DNA of 22,112 nt, taken from NCBI GenBank assembly GCA_965248805.1, contig CBDFKJ010000002.1, positions 1 through 22,112 of the forward strand, read 5' to 3'. This DNA comes from CBDFKJ01 sp965248805 (GTDB lineage Bacteria > Pseudomonadota > Alphaproteobacteria > UBA6615). Both the position numbers and the translations under genes were made by a program. Shown piece after piece: positions 1 through 6,620 of this stretch (position 1 is its first letter; the number at the start of each line of letters is the position of its first letter). The notes below the pieces were generated by a model. The model was not told where the DNA came from and searched no databases. It saw nothing but the letters and a program-made list of their open reading frames with translations.

Positions 1-487
1 GCCTCGCATCCAGGGTGTAATCGTTCCCGGCCGTGTAGATCGTGGTGCCGGCCGGGTTGGTCACCGTCGTGTCCGCAGGCGTGGCCGATACCGCGCCGAC
101 CCCGCCCGGCTTGGCGGCCGAGACGCCGAGCTGATACCAGCGGCCACGGCGCACGGTGATTTCCTCGTCGACCACGGCCGCCGCCGTGTCGCTCGCGGTA
201 TCCGCATCCGCGGCGACGAACAACGCCAGATTGTCCGGGCTGATGTCGTGCAGCGTCAGTGTCAGCGTTCGCGAGATCGAGCGGGCGATGTCGACCAGCC
301 GAGTCGACACGGCGCCGTCGCCCGAAAACACGGTCGCGCGCTCCGTCGTCACCGTGAGCGAGGCGGCCACCGTGTCGCCCGCATAACGCTCACCGGTGAG
401 CTTGTCGTCGGCATCGTAGAGATCGATGTAGAACTCTCCGGCGCCGATGACGACGTTATTGGCGTGCCTGTCGATTGCAGCACTCAT
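1..487 (-). CDS. Phage tail tube (major tail) protein, 3' end cut by window edge
   Basis: This gene likely encodes the subunit of the tail tube. It is read from ATG at 487 to the left edge without a stop, giving 162 residues so far. The translation begins MSAAIDRHANNVVIGAGEFY and contains the block EEITVRRGRWYQLG, a pattern I associate with phage tail tube proteins, followed by Ala/Thr-rich beta-structured sequence. The start codon overlaps the stop of the upstream gene as ATGA (484-487), so translation is probably coupled. It is the most downstream visible member of the leftward head-tail operon, where a tail gene is expected. The family call rests on motif memory and position. The C-terminus is outside the window. 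Confidence 0.7.
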   Translation of the reverse strand, partial: MSAAIDRHANNVVIGAGEFYIDLYDADDKLTGERYAGDTVAASLTVTTERATVFSGDGAVSTRLVDIARSISRTLTLTLHDISPDNLALFVAADADTASDTAAAVVDEEITVRRGRWYQLGVSAAKPGGVGAVSATPADTTVTNPAGTTIYTAGNDYTLDAR

Positions 488-678
488 TGCGCGCCCTCCT
501 TGTCGCTCCGCGCGCCCTTGGGCTTCGCGGTGGCCTCGAAATACCCTTGCGCCTCGAGGCGCGCGATCTGGTCGGGCCGCAGGCGCACAGTGTCACCGGG
601 GTTGCATTCGATCCCGGCCTTCACCAGGGGTTTCGCCAGCACCCGCTGCTCGCGGCCGTCATCCTTGCGCGCCATCAT
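484..678 (-). CDS. Small phage structural protein (DUF7210-like, SH3-type)
   Basis: A 64-residue protein starting at ATG 678 (ATG 675 is also possible and in frame). The start overlaps the stop of the tail terminator-like gene as ATGA. The core, LVKAGIECNPGDTVRL followed by an Ala/Leu helix and GYFE, matches the small 'G..Y.PGD...L....A..L...G' proteins that accompany phage head-tail genes. The N-terminus is basic (MARKDDGREQR). A similar motif forms the N-terminus of the gp35-like protein at 2270-2626. Its precise role is unknown; position between terminator and tube suggests a head-tail connection or tail assembly part. Confidence 0.6.
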   Translation of the reverse strand: MMARKDDGREQRVLAKPLVKAGIECNPGDTVRLRPDQIARLEAQGYFEATAKPKGARSDKEGAQ

Positions 679-1124
679 GCCTCCTCCGTGTTCTTCACCT
701 CGAACCACCAGGCGGTCGTGTATTCGTCCTGCCACAGCACCCGGCCGCCCTCGGCCTCGATCAACCGGCCCCGCCGGAAGCCGAGCGGATCGTGCTCGCC
801 CCCCGGCCGCCAGCCGGCCAGCAATGCGCGCGTGCGATCGAGCGTCTCCGACAGCGCGTCGCGGGCCCGCGCGCCGCCCGGATCGTTGGGCGCGGGAAGC
901 GCGATCACCACGCCGATCGTCGCGGTCAAAAGCTGCAAGACGCCGCTTTTGGGCGTGCGGTTCTCCCCCGCCTCTTCCGAGAGCGGCAGCACGGCGGCCG
1001 CGGGCAGGTGCAGCGGCCGCGCGCTGGCATAGTCGAGCACGCCGAGCACGTCCTTGAATCCGCCCGCCTCGTCGAGCCGCCTGACCACCGCCTCGACCAC
1101 CGAGAGATCGCTCGCCGCGGTCAT
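675..1124 (-). CDS. Phage tail terminator-like protein (Mu gp37 position)
   Basis: A 149-residue protein whose features suit a tail terminator: an N-terminal helix, a central strand segment VLQLLTATIGVVIALP, then a helix carrying ALSETLDRTRALLAGWRP and a terminal strand LWQDEYTTAWWFEV. Tail terminators close the growing tail tube and join it to the head. It starts four bases inside the end of the gpG-like gene (overlap 1121-1124) and its own stop overlaps the next start, so it is tightly coupled to its neighbours. The family is inferred from the 'LLGW.P..........G.L.....g...W.D.Y' pattern and from gene order. Confidence 0.6.
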   Translation of the reverse strand: MTAASDLSVVEAVVRRLDEAGGFKDVLGVLDYASARPLHLPAAAVLPLSEEAGENRTPKSGVLQLLTATIGVVIALPAPNDPGGARARDALSETLDRTRALLAGWRPGGEHDPLGFRRGRLIEAEGGRVLWQDEYTTAWWFEVKNTEEA

Positions 1125-1639
1125 GCCACCGCCTCATCGATGCGGCGTCGGATGACGTCCAGGATGACCCCGCGGTCGATGGTGTCGATGCCGAGGAACG
1201 GCCGCGCCGGGACCGTCGAACCCGGGTGGCGCACCTGTTTGACCGGATGCCGGGCGCCCGGCCAGTACAGGGCTTTCTTGCGCTTCGGGCGGATCGTCCG
1301 TGCCGGCGTGCGGCCGCCGAACTGATGGATCGCGGCATAGACGACATTGGTGCCGACCAGGATCTCGTCGCGGCCGGCGCGGTGGGTGATGGAGGCCCTG
1401 AGCCGCCCCCTATCGGTCAGCGTCTGGCCGCTGTCGCGTTTGGCCCGCGCGCTCTTCCTCCACGGCGTGCCGTCCGGCCCGCGCTCGGTCTCGAAGCGGT
1501 GGATCACCGAGGTCACGAGACGCTGGCCGATTTCGTCCATCACCGGCGTCGGATTCGCGATGACGGCGATCATGCGGCCGAGCGCGGCGCGAATCGCCCT
1601 GTCGTCGACGGTCAGCTCGATCCTGACGCCGGCGGGCAT
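1121..1639 (-). CDS. Phage virion morphogenesis protein (Mu gpG-like, tail completion)
   Basis: A 172-residue protein of the phage virion morphogenesis family (Phage_tail_S, Mu gpG). These proteins act at tail completion or head-tail joining. Typical features seen here are the N-terminal helix, the segment HRFETERGPDGTPWRKSA, then SGQTLTDRGRLRASITHR, and VYAAIHQFGGRTPARTIR followed by a basic proline-rich stretch and PARPFLGI near the C-terminus. All these blocks are diagnostic of the family and the length is normal. It lies between DUF1320 and the tail terminator-like gene, the usual order in Mu-like phages. ATG 1639 is the start. Confidence 0.85.
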   Translation of the reverse strand: MPAGVRIELTVDDRAIRAALGRMIAVIANPTPVMDEIGQRLVTSVIHRFETERGPDGTPWRKSARAKRDSGQTLTDRGRLRASITHRAGRDEILVGTNVVYAAIHQFGGRTPARTIRPKRKKALYWPGARHPVKQVRHPGSTVPARPFLGIDTIDRGVILDVIRRRIDEAVA

Positions 1640-1641
1640 CT

Positions 1642-2043
1642 CTAAAGCCCCCCCAATGTCTCGGGCGTCATGACCGGCTTCGGCCCGGTGGCCCGAGCGC
1701 CCGCCGGGCGGCGGCGCACGCCCTCGCTGGCGGCGGCGCGGAACAGCGTCAGCTCGCCGGCGACCAGGCTCTCGAGGGTCTTGCGCGCCGCCTTGGCCCG
1801 ATCCGTGACGGTCTCGGGCGCGTCGTCGTCATGGAGCCGCTCGCGCGCCAGATCGCAGGCGAGGCCCGCCAGCAGCGGATAGGACCCGGCCGGCAGCGGC
1901 AAGTCGTAGACTTCGCCTAGCGCGGCGTCGATCTCGGAAACGGCGTCGGCCAGCGCCGCGGCGATCTTGTCATCACCGCCCAGGCGTTCGATCTCCGCGG
2001 CACCGAACCGCGCCTCCAGGTCCGCCCGTTTCGCGTAGCTCAT
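1642..2043 (-). CDS. DUF1320 / Mu gp36-like head-tail protein
   Basis: A 133-residue protein starting MSYAKRADLEARFG, the typical opening of DUF1320 (Mu gp36) proteins. The next segment carries GDDKIAAALADAVSEIDAALG and YPLLAGLACDLARERLHDD, the helical bundle of the family. Family members are structural and probably sit at the neck. The start at 2043 overlaps the stop of the Acb2-like gene (ATGA), which decides it against longer in-frame readings that run through the neighbouring genes. The gpG-like gene begins three bases past the stop. The function assignment is by family and order only. Confidence 0.85.
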   Translation of the reverse strand: MSYAKRADLEARFGAAEIERLGGDDKIAAALADAVSEIDAALGEVYDLPLPAGSYPLLAGLACDLARERLHDDDAPETVTDRAKAARKTLESLVAGELTLFRAAASEGVRRRPAGARATGPKPVMTPETLGGL

Positions 2044-2273
2044 CGGCCCTTGGTCGCCGCCTTCACGGCCCACATGGCCCCGGCCTCGACCTCGGTCTGA
2101 GCCAGCGCTTTGAGACGGCCGACCTCCGCCGTGCCATCTCCGCCGGCACCGTCGGGCGGCTCGATTGATTCGATCAGGTCGATGAGCCCGGCGGCACGAT
2201 CCTTGATCTCGGCCACGACAGGGTTGCCGGACGGATTGAACGCGACGCCGATACGGGCCTCGCCTTTGGTCAT
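2040..2273 (-). CDS. Acb2/Tad1-hairpin-like protein, candidate anti-CBASS cyclic-nucleotide sponge
   Basis: A 77-residue, mostly helical protein. Its two conserved-looking parts are RIGVAFNPSGNPVVAEIKDR plus an AAGLIDLIE helix, and a C-terminal ALAQTEVEAGAMWAVKAATK helix; a Gly/Asp-rich loop lies between. This helical-hairpin pattern resembles the Acb2/Tad1 domain group. Acb2 of Pseudomonas phages binds cyclic oligonucleotides and blunts CBASS immunity, and acb2 genes are known in transposable Pseudomonas phages. Here it sits inside the structural operon, ATGA-coupled on both sides. The family call comes from remembered motifs without a search, and sponge activity is inference. Alternative: a small structural helper of unknown role. 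Confidence 0.55.
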   Translation of the reverse strand: MTKGEARIGVAFNPSGNPVVAEIKDRAAGLIDLIESIEPPDGAGGDGTAEVGRLKALAQTEVEAGAMWAVKAATKGR

Positions 2274-2626
2274 GAGGCGTCTCCCGTGGTGAGTGGGTGC
2301 GCATCCCAGGCCGCGTCGCGCTCGGCGGCGCCGATGTCGCCGAGGCCGGTGGCCGCGCGCAGGGCGCGGACCTCGGGCTTGCCGTCGCGGGTCCAGTGAT
2401 CCGGGTTGCCCTTCTCCAGCCCGGCGATGGCGGCGAGGAGCGCGGCCTCGCGGCCCTGCCCCTCGCCGCCCTCCGGCGGGCGTTCCGTCGTCTCGGGCGC
2501 CTCGGCCATGATCACGCCGACGGCGATCAGCGGCGCGGCCTCCGTCTCCGGGAGCGCGATCGCCGCGCCCGCCTCGTATTCCGTGCCGTCGTGATGCACC
2601 CGGTCGAGCACCGTGTAGCGGGGCAT
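2270..2626 (-). CDS. Mu gp35 / HI1506-like head protein
   Basis: A 118-residue protein in two parts. The N-terminal 45 residues (MPRYTVLDRVHHDGTEYEAGAAIALPE...) form an SH3-like 'ldrV.hdG..Y..G..I.L' module. The C-terminal part, GNPDHWTRDGKPEVRALRAA followed by AAERDAAWDAH, is the short helical domain seen in Mu gp35/HI1506-type proteins. A Glu/Pro-rich linker joins them. The start at 2626 is favoured because the reading frame continues upstream only through the capsid gene. Its stop overlaps the Acb2-like start. The protein follows the major capsid gene directly, consistent with a head or head-completion role. Confidence 0.7.
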   Translation of the reverse strand: MPRYTVLDRVHHDGTEYEAGAAIALPETEAAPLIAVGVIMAEAPETTERPPEGGEGQGREAALLAAIAGLEKGNPDHWTRDGKPEVRALRAATGLGDIGAAERDAAWDAHPLTTGDAS

Positions 2627-2640
2627 GAGGCCGCCTCCGC

Positions 2641-3591
2641 TTACGCGACCGCGTTCTTGAACAGGTAGCCGCAGGGCCGGAAGCTGATCAGCTCCTTGCA
2701 GCTCTCGACCACCTTCACGATCTCGGCGCCGTCGCGGCCGCGTGAGGAATCGATGTAAGTGCCCGCCTGGCGCCCCAGCCACTCGGCCGTGAACGCGAAG
2801 GTCGGCACCGCGTCCATGGGCGAGACGATCTGCCGGTTGATATGCAGCAGCGCCGCGTCCTTGCCCCACAGCCGCGCATAGACCGCGTCCTGGCCGGGCC
2901 TTGCCGTGTTCACCCAGGCGCGGCCCACATGCACCGTGTCGAGCTCGAGGAGATCGGCAACCGCCGCCGCGGCAACCGCACCCGCCGCCTGCGCGCCGGC
3001 GCCGGACATGTTGACCGCCTCCACGATCTTCGGGTGCTGGCGGAGCTTGGTCCACACCGCCTGTCCCGTGACCAGCGTGCTCGCCGGCACCAGCATCTTG
3101 TCCTTGGCCGCCAGGATGGCGTTGAGCGGATCGGACTCCGCGCTCGACCACTGACTGTCGCCGGCCAGCGTCGTCCGCAGGGCGGCGTCGTAATGGTCGA
3201 GCGTGGTGATCAGATCAGCGACCCGCTTCTCACGGGCCAGCTCCACGAGCTGCGTCGTGCGCTCGGTGGCGACCGCCAGCGGATCAACGTTGGCCTTCTG
3301 ATCGCGCGCGACGTTCATGTCGCGCACCGGCACCGGGTCCTCGAGGCCGTAATCGACCACGCTCTCGGTCTTGTCCTCGGCGCCGAACTCGACCTGATTG
3401 GCGCGGCTCGTGCGCCCGATCTTGACGTCGGGGATGGTGAACCCCTCGGCCGTGTCGAGCACGGTGTAGGTGAACTTCGGGCCGCCCACATTGACGCGCG
3501 GGCAAACCACATCGGCGATCAGGCCCATGACCTTGACCGCGAGGCTGATCGCCGTCAGCCGGGTCTGAATGGTGAAGGGAGCTTCAGCCAT
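2641..3591 (-). CDS. Phage major capsid protein
   Basis: A 316-residue protein that should form the icosahedral head shell. Supporting blocks include IADVVCPRVNVGGPKFTYTV, the VEFGAEDKTESVVDYGLEDP stretch, and NVARDQKANVDPLAVATERT, the layout of HK97-fold capsid proteins (N-arm, long helix, P-domain). It lies directly between the DUF2190 cement gene and the gp35-like gene. ATG 3591 has a good ribosome site, GGAGG, about 11 bases upstream. Most shadow frames through this region are open because of high GC, but only this frame gives a protein of recognisable type. Confidence 0.85.
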   Translation of the reverse strand: MAEAPFTIQTRLTAISLAVKVMGLIADVVCPRVNVGGPKFTYTVLDTAEGFTIPDVKIGRTSRANQVEFGAEDKTESVVDYGLEDPVPVRDMNVARDQKANVDPLAVATERTTQLVELAREKRVADLITTLDHYDAALRTTLAGDSQWSSAESDPLNAILAAKDKMLVPASTLVTGQAVWTKLRQHPKIVEAVNMSGAGAQAAGAVAAAAVADLLELDTVHVGRAWVNTARPGQDAVYARLWGKDAALLHINRQIVSPMDAVPTFAFTAEWLGRQAGTYIDSSRGRDGAEIVKVVESCKELISFRPCGYLFKNAVA

Positions 3592-3609
3592 CGAGAATGT
3601 CCTCCTAAA

Positions 3610-3649
3610 GCGGGCCGGGCGAGATCAGAGCAGGCCGGGCGAGATCAGG
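3610..3649. repeat. 20-bp tandem duplication at the 3' end of the capsid cement gene
   Basis: Two adjacent 20-base units (3610-3629 and 3630-3649) differ at two positions; both contain ggccgggcgagatcag. The duplication covers the last codons and stop of the DUF2190 gene and shifts which copy of the TGA is in frame. It is a local slippage event and probably changed the extreme C-terminus by a few residues. Confidence 0.85.
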
Positions 3650-4188
3650 ACCTCGCCGTGATCGCCCGCGACACCGGAGATCTCGGCGACGCCGATGGTT
3701 CGCGTCCGCCGCCGCCAGGTCACGAGAAGGCGATCGCCGGCGGTGGCGTCGGTGATCCGGATGGTGTCGGCGGCGTGGATCGAGGCATTGGCCGTCCGGT
3801 CGGCATAGCCGTCCGCCAGCTCGATCACCGAGATCAGCGCGTCGCCGGGCTTGATTCCGGTGGCCACGATGTCCGCATCCGCGGCCGCGCCGGCGGTCGC
3901 GAGCTGGAACACGGTTTCGGCCTTGGCCTTGATCGCCTTCCCGTCGGCATCGGCGGTCAGCAGGTCGCCGCGCGTCACGGCGGCGCCATATTCGACCAGC
4001 GCGATCCCGGCGCGGACGATCTCGATCCGCTCGCCGGAGGCCGCGCCGAGGCGATCGGCAACGCCGACCAGCTCGTCATCGGCCGCGGCGGCCTGGACGA
4101 TCTCGCGGTCGCCGGTGTGCCATGTGACCAGGCGGTGTTTGGCGACCGCCCCGCCGGCGGTGTAAGCCTTTATCAGCGTCGGGTTCAT
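3625..4188 (-). CDS. DUF2190 capsid decoration (cement) protein
   Basis: A 187-residue beta-rich protein. The opening MNPTLIKAYTAGGAVAKHRLV and the motifs YGAAVTRGDLLTADADGKAI and IVATGIKPGDALISVI are typical of DUF2190 proteins, which decorate and stabilise phage capsids. It starts with ATG 4188, overlapping the protease stop (4185-4187), with GGAGG five bases upstream. It lies between protease/scaffold and capsid, the normal place for this gene. The last residues (ISPGLL) are encoded by the local tandem duplication. Confidence 0.8.
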   Translation of the reverse strand: MNPTLIKAYTAGGAVAKHRLVTWHTGDREIVQAAAADDELVGVADRLGAASGERIEIVRAGIALVEYGAAVTRGDLLTADADGKAIKAKAETVFQLATAGAAADADIVATGIKPGDALISVIELADGYADRTANASIHAADTIRITDATAGDRLLVTWRRRTRTIGVAEISGVAGDHGEVLISPGLL

Positions 4189-4712
4189 GATGCCTCCGCT
4201 CCCCTGTCGGCGCCGCGAATGACGGCGTCGACCGCCTGCGTCGCCGTGACCGTCCCGCCCGCCGCGAGGCGGGCCTCCTGGTACTCACGCGCCCGGCGCG
4301 CGGTCTCGTGGGGATCGCCCGTGGCCGCGTCAAGCGGCGGCCCGCCGGCGAGCTCGCCATAGGGCACCCGCGCCGGCAGTGACGCGAGGAACGCCTCGAA
4401 CGCCGCGCGCGGGGATTCGGTCTTGGTCGCGCCGTCCTCGCCGGCGGCGAACGCGATCACGTCGCCCTCGCCGTCGGGAAGCGCCGCCATCAGCGCCGCG
4501 AGCCGCGGCCGCTCGGCGGGCAGCACCCGCCCGGCCTTCACATGCGCCTCCAGCGTCGTGTCGGCGCTACGCGTGCGCTCCTCGGCCGCGAGACGCGCCT
4601 TGCGCTCCTCGAGCGCCGCCCGGTCACGCGCGAGGGCCTCCCGGCCTTCGTCCAGCTCCGCTTCCTTGGCCGCGAGCTCCGCTTCGGCCGTGCTCTTGTC
4701 CTTGCCGGACAT
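4185..4712 (-). CDS. Nested internal-start scaffold protein (Mu gpZ-like)
   Basis: An in-frame internal start of the protease gene: ATG 4712 (residue 218, MSGKDKSTAEAE) is preceded by GGAGG with a five-base gap, a strong ribosome site for an internal methionine. The product would be 175 residues: a charged heptad-rich coiled coil (AELAAKEAELDEGREALARD and on) followed by a C-terminal capsid-interacting tail. In Mu, the scaffold gpZ is made from an internal start of gene I, so the arrangement is expected by homology. Here the evidence is the ribosome site and the domain boundary; expression is inferred. Confidence 0.65.
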   Translation of the reverse strand: MSGKDKSTAEAELAAKEAELDEGREALARDRAALEERKARLAAEERTRSADTTLEAHVKAGRVLPAERPRLAALMAALPDGEGDVIAFAAGEDGATKTESPRAAFEAFLASLPARVPYGELAGGPPLDAATGDPHETARRAREYQEARLAAGGTVTATQAVDAVIRGADRGAEAS

Positions 4713-5363
4713 ATCGTCCTCCGGTGTCGTGTCGTCGGAAGTCTCGCCCGCGTCCGCCGGCGCGGCGAAGGCAGGCATGGTCTCGTCGTCGCCGGCGGCG
4801 GCGGCCGCCGCGACGGTGTCGATCTCATGGTCGGGAAGCGCCCGGTCGGCCGCCTCGATGCCGTCGCTCGCGACGATCCGCTCGCGCAGGCCCCGCAGCA
4901 CCCGTGCCAGCGCGCCCCAGGCCCAGCGCGATTGCTCCGGGCCGGCAAGCTCCGCCGCGGCGAACACCGCGACCGTCTCCGCCGGCACGGCGAACCGCGT
5001 CGGCGCCAGGCCGGACACGGCAGGTGCCGCACCGCCCAGGAATCCCACATGCCGCAGCGTGTCGCCGTGCAGCGCCACCGAGCGGCTCGCGTAGCGGCCG
5101 GCTTCCACCGCCGCCCGGAACTCGGGGGCGATATCGCGGAGCTTCGCCTGCAATCGGTCGCCGACGCGGCGAACGCCCTCCACCCAGCCATAGGCCGGCG
5201 TGTCTGTCTCGGGGTGGCCTACCACCACCGGCGCCGGGTCGGCCGTCGCGTAGGCCGCCGCGATCCGGTCGAGGTTGTCCTGGCCGATCGTGACCTCGCG
5301 CCCGCCCATGTCGCGCCAGGTCCCGGCCCGGCACACGTCGATCCAGCCGTCCAGCGCGCTCAC
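4185..5363 (-). CDS. Mu gpI-like phage capsid protease with scaffold domain
   Basis: A 392-residue protein in three parts. Residues 1-130 form the protease: VVVGHPETDTPAYGWVEGV puts a conserved His at 50, and GRYASRSVALHG puts candidate nucleophile serines at 93 and 95. Residues 130-217 are an acidic, Ala/Pro-rich linker. Residues 218-392 form a coiled-coil scaffold. Mu-type proteases cut the scaffold during head maturation. GTG 5363 is the start, with GGAG seven bases upstream. It is the first gene of the leftward operon here. In Mu-like phages portal and MuF genes precede it, but none is present. Assigned to the Mu-like prophage I family by motif pattern. Confidence 0.85.
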   Translation of the reverse strand: MSALDGWIDVCRAGTWRDMGGREVTIGQDNLDRIAAAYATADPAPVVVGHPETDTPAYGWVEGVRRVGDRLQAKLRDIAPEFRAAVEAGRYASRSVALHGDTLRHVGFLGGAAPAVSGLAPTRFAVPAETVAVFAAAELAGPEQSRWAWGALARVLRGLRERIVASDGIEAADRALPDHEIDTVAAAAAAGDDETMPAFAAPADAGETSDDTTPEDDMSGKDKSTAEAELAAKEAELDEGREALARDRAALEERKARLAAEERTRSADTTLEAHVKAGRVLPAERPRLAALMAALPDGEGDVIAFAAGEDGATKTESPRAAFEAFLASLPARVPYGELAGGPPLDAATGDPHETARRAREYQEARLAAGGTVTATQAVDAVIRGADRGAEAS

Positions 5364-5680
5364 GAGCGGCTCCGGTCGCGCCAGAGGCGCGCGGGGTCAA
5401 CGGACGTTGGGCTATAGCGCGATAGAGACTCCATGGCGCCGGATCATGCGTCACCGCAAATCGCTTGTGCACCGAACCATGGTTCGGTGCACAGATCGCC
5501 CGCAATCTGCTCAGATCGGCGCTCGAAGCCCGCGCCGGCGGCCCCGCAAGGCCAAGGGCGGGGGCCGGGATGCGCGAACATCCCGAGCCGGGAGCTGGAG
5601 ACTCCCACGACCGCAACCGGCCGCGTCGCGGCCGTCCCGCCACCCCGATCGGGGCGGGTGCATTATCGTGGGGGCGATAG
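5364..5680. promoter_or_regulatory. Divergent control region between the structural operon and com-mom
   Basis: No convincing gene lies here. The stretch separates the leftward structural operon from the rightward com-mom pair, so it should hold at least one promoter. It contains a 28-bp perfect palindrome (5466-5493), a 12-bp palindrome ccccgatcgggg (5643-5654) 26 bases before com, and GATC sites at 5494, 5514 and 5647. No strong -35/-10 pair is obvious for com, which would fit an activator-dependent promoter such as the Mu mom promoter; that comparison is inference. Confidence 0.5.
5466..5493. promoter_or_regulatory. 28-bp perfect palindrome, candidate operator
   Basis: Each 14-base arm reads tgtgcaccgaacca, and the second arm is its exact reverse complement with no spacer. 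There is no T-run, so a terminator is unlikely. Its position between divergent transcription units suggests a binding site for a dimeric regulator. No regulator for it is identified. Confidence 0.6.
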
Positions 5681-5878
5681 GTGGAGTCGATCCGATGCGG
5701 CCAATGCGCGGCGCTGCTGCTCAAGGCCGGCACCGACGCCATCCAAGGCCCGGTGCAGATCAAGTGCCGCCGCTGCGGCACGATCAATCATGTGAGAGCC
5801 GCGAGCTCCCCGCCGGAGCGCCGCCGGGCGCCGGACGAGACCATGCCCGGTGGCCCGAAAGCCGCACCACCCGCCTGA
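5681..5878 (+). CDS. com: Com-like zinc-finger translational activator of mom
   Basis: A 65-residue protein starting at GTG 5681. MESIRCGQCAALLLKA and IKCRRCGTINHVRA give a C-x2-C / C-x2-C zinc-binding site (Cys 6, 9, 29, 32) that closely follows the Mu Com pattern. In Mu, Com is an RNA-binding protein that opens a hairpin over the mom start and so permits Mom translation. The C-terminal tail is Pro/Arg-rich and overlaps the start of mom by 29 bases, the same overlapping arrangement as Mu. A GGGGG run lies a few bases before the start. Identity is supported jointly by motif, size and neighbour. Confidence 0.88.
   Translation: MESIRCGQCAALLLKAGTDAIQGPVQIKCRRCGTINHVRAASSPPERRRAPDETMPGGPKAAPPA
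5820..5854 (+). promoter_or_regulatory. Translation-inhibiting hairpin over the mom start codon
   Basis: Arms 5820-5829 (gccgccgggc) and 5845-5854 (gcccggtggc) form a 10-bp stem with one G-U pair and a 15-base loop. The right arm contains the whole GTG start codon of mom (5850-5852), so the folded RNA should block initiation. In Mu a comparable stem-loop is opened by Com binding. The pairing is seen directly; the regulatory role is by analogy. Confidence 0.7.
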
Positions 5879-6599
5879 TCCGGGGCGCTACGCACCGCCG
5901 ACCGATGACACGCCCGGCTATATCGTCGGCGAGAACGCCGTCGCCGGCTTCGGCTGCCGGCGGCTCTATGTCGCGGCGATCCCGAGCCGCGAGGCACGCG
6001 AGATCATCCGGCGCCATCACTACAGCCGCCGCGTCGTGCCCAACGCCTACGTCCATCTCGGCGTCTATCTCGGCGGCGAGCGCGTCGGTGCGCTGCAACT
6101 CGGCTACGCGCTCAATCCCCACCGTGGCGATCGCGTTGTCGCCGGCACCGGCGTGCACGAGTATCTGGAGCTCAATCGGATGTGGTTGTCGGACGACGCG
6201 CCGCGCAACAGCGAAAGCCAGGCGCTCTCCTGCGCTCTCAAATATGTCCGCCGCGTGCTGCCCCGCATAAATTGGGTCCAGTCCTACGCCGACGAGCGCT
6301 GCGGTGGCTGCGGCATCGTCTACCAGGCCTGCGGCTTCCTCTATCTCGGCTGCCATCAGACCACGTTCTACGAGTTGGACGGTGAGTGGTTTCACGAAAT
6401 GCTGCTGACCGCCCACGGCAAGAACGGGCGGCGTGGACCCTATCTGATCGCGCACCTACACCGCGCGCGCCGCCATGTGTTCCGGCAATTCCGTTACTGG
6501 CGGCCGCTCAAGCCCCGTTGCCGAAAGTATCTTCGTTTCCCGGTCCTGCCCTACCCGAAGCCGGACCTTCTGGAGCCCATTGATGCGGCCCGTCGTTGA
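5850..6599 (+). CDS. mom: Mom-like DNA modification protein (adenine N6-carbamoylmethylation)
   Basis: A 249-residue protein of the Mom family, which in Mu converts adenine to N6-(carbamoylmethyl)adenine and shields phage DNA from restriction. The Mom fold is GNAT-like. Blocks seen here are IIRRHHYSRRVVPNAYVHLG (about 52-71), LELNRMWLSDDAPRNSESQA (106-125) and WVQSYADERCGGCGIVYQAC (142-161); His57/Tyr58, Arg110, Asp148 and Tyr158 are likely functional positions. It starts at GTG 5850 without a good ribosome site, fitting Com-dependent translation. The gene is intact, and an IS256-type element sits 21 bases after its stop. Substrate chemistry is inferred from Mu Mom. Confidence 0.88.
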   Translation: MARKPHHPPDPGRYAPPTDDTPGYIVGENAVAGFGCRRLYVAAIPSREAREIIRRHHYSRRVVPNAYVHLGVYLGGERVGALQLGYALNPHRGDRVVAGTGVHEYLELNRMWLSDDAPRNSESQALSCALKYVRRVLPRINWVQSYADERCGGCGIVYQACGFLYLGCHQTTFYELDGEWFHEMLLTAHGKNGRRGPYLIAHLHRARRHVFRQFRYWRPLKPRCRKYLRFPVLPYPKPDLLEPIDAARR

Positions 6600-6620
6600 G
6601 ACGCACCCTGTCCCGCAGGG

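Noticed and set aside
2842..4362. Long plus-strand open frame of about 500 codons
   Set aside because: It runs antisense through the capsid and cement genes. It is His/Arg/Gly-rich with no domain, a shadow frame typical of high GC.
5363..5434. A 23-codon minus-strand frame (MESLSRYSPT...) overlapping the protease start
   Set aside because: It overlaps the start neatly but lacks a ribosome site and any known family, and a stop lies just upstream. It could be the scrap of a lost upstream gene.
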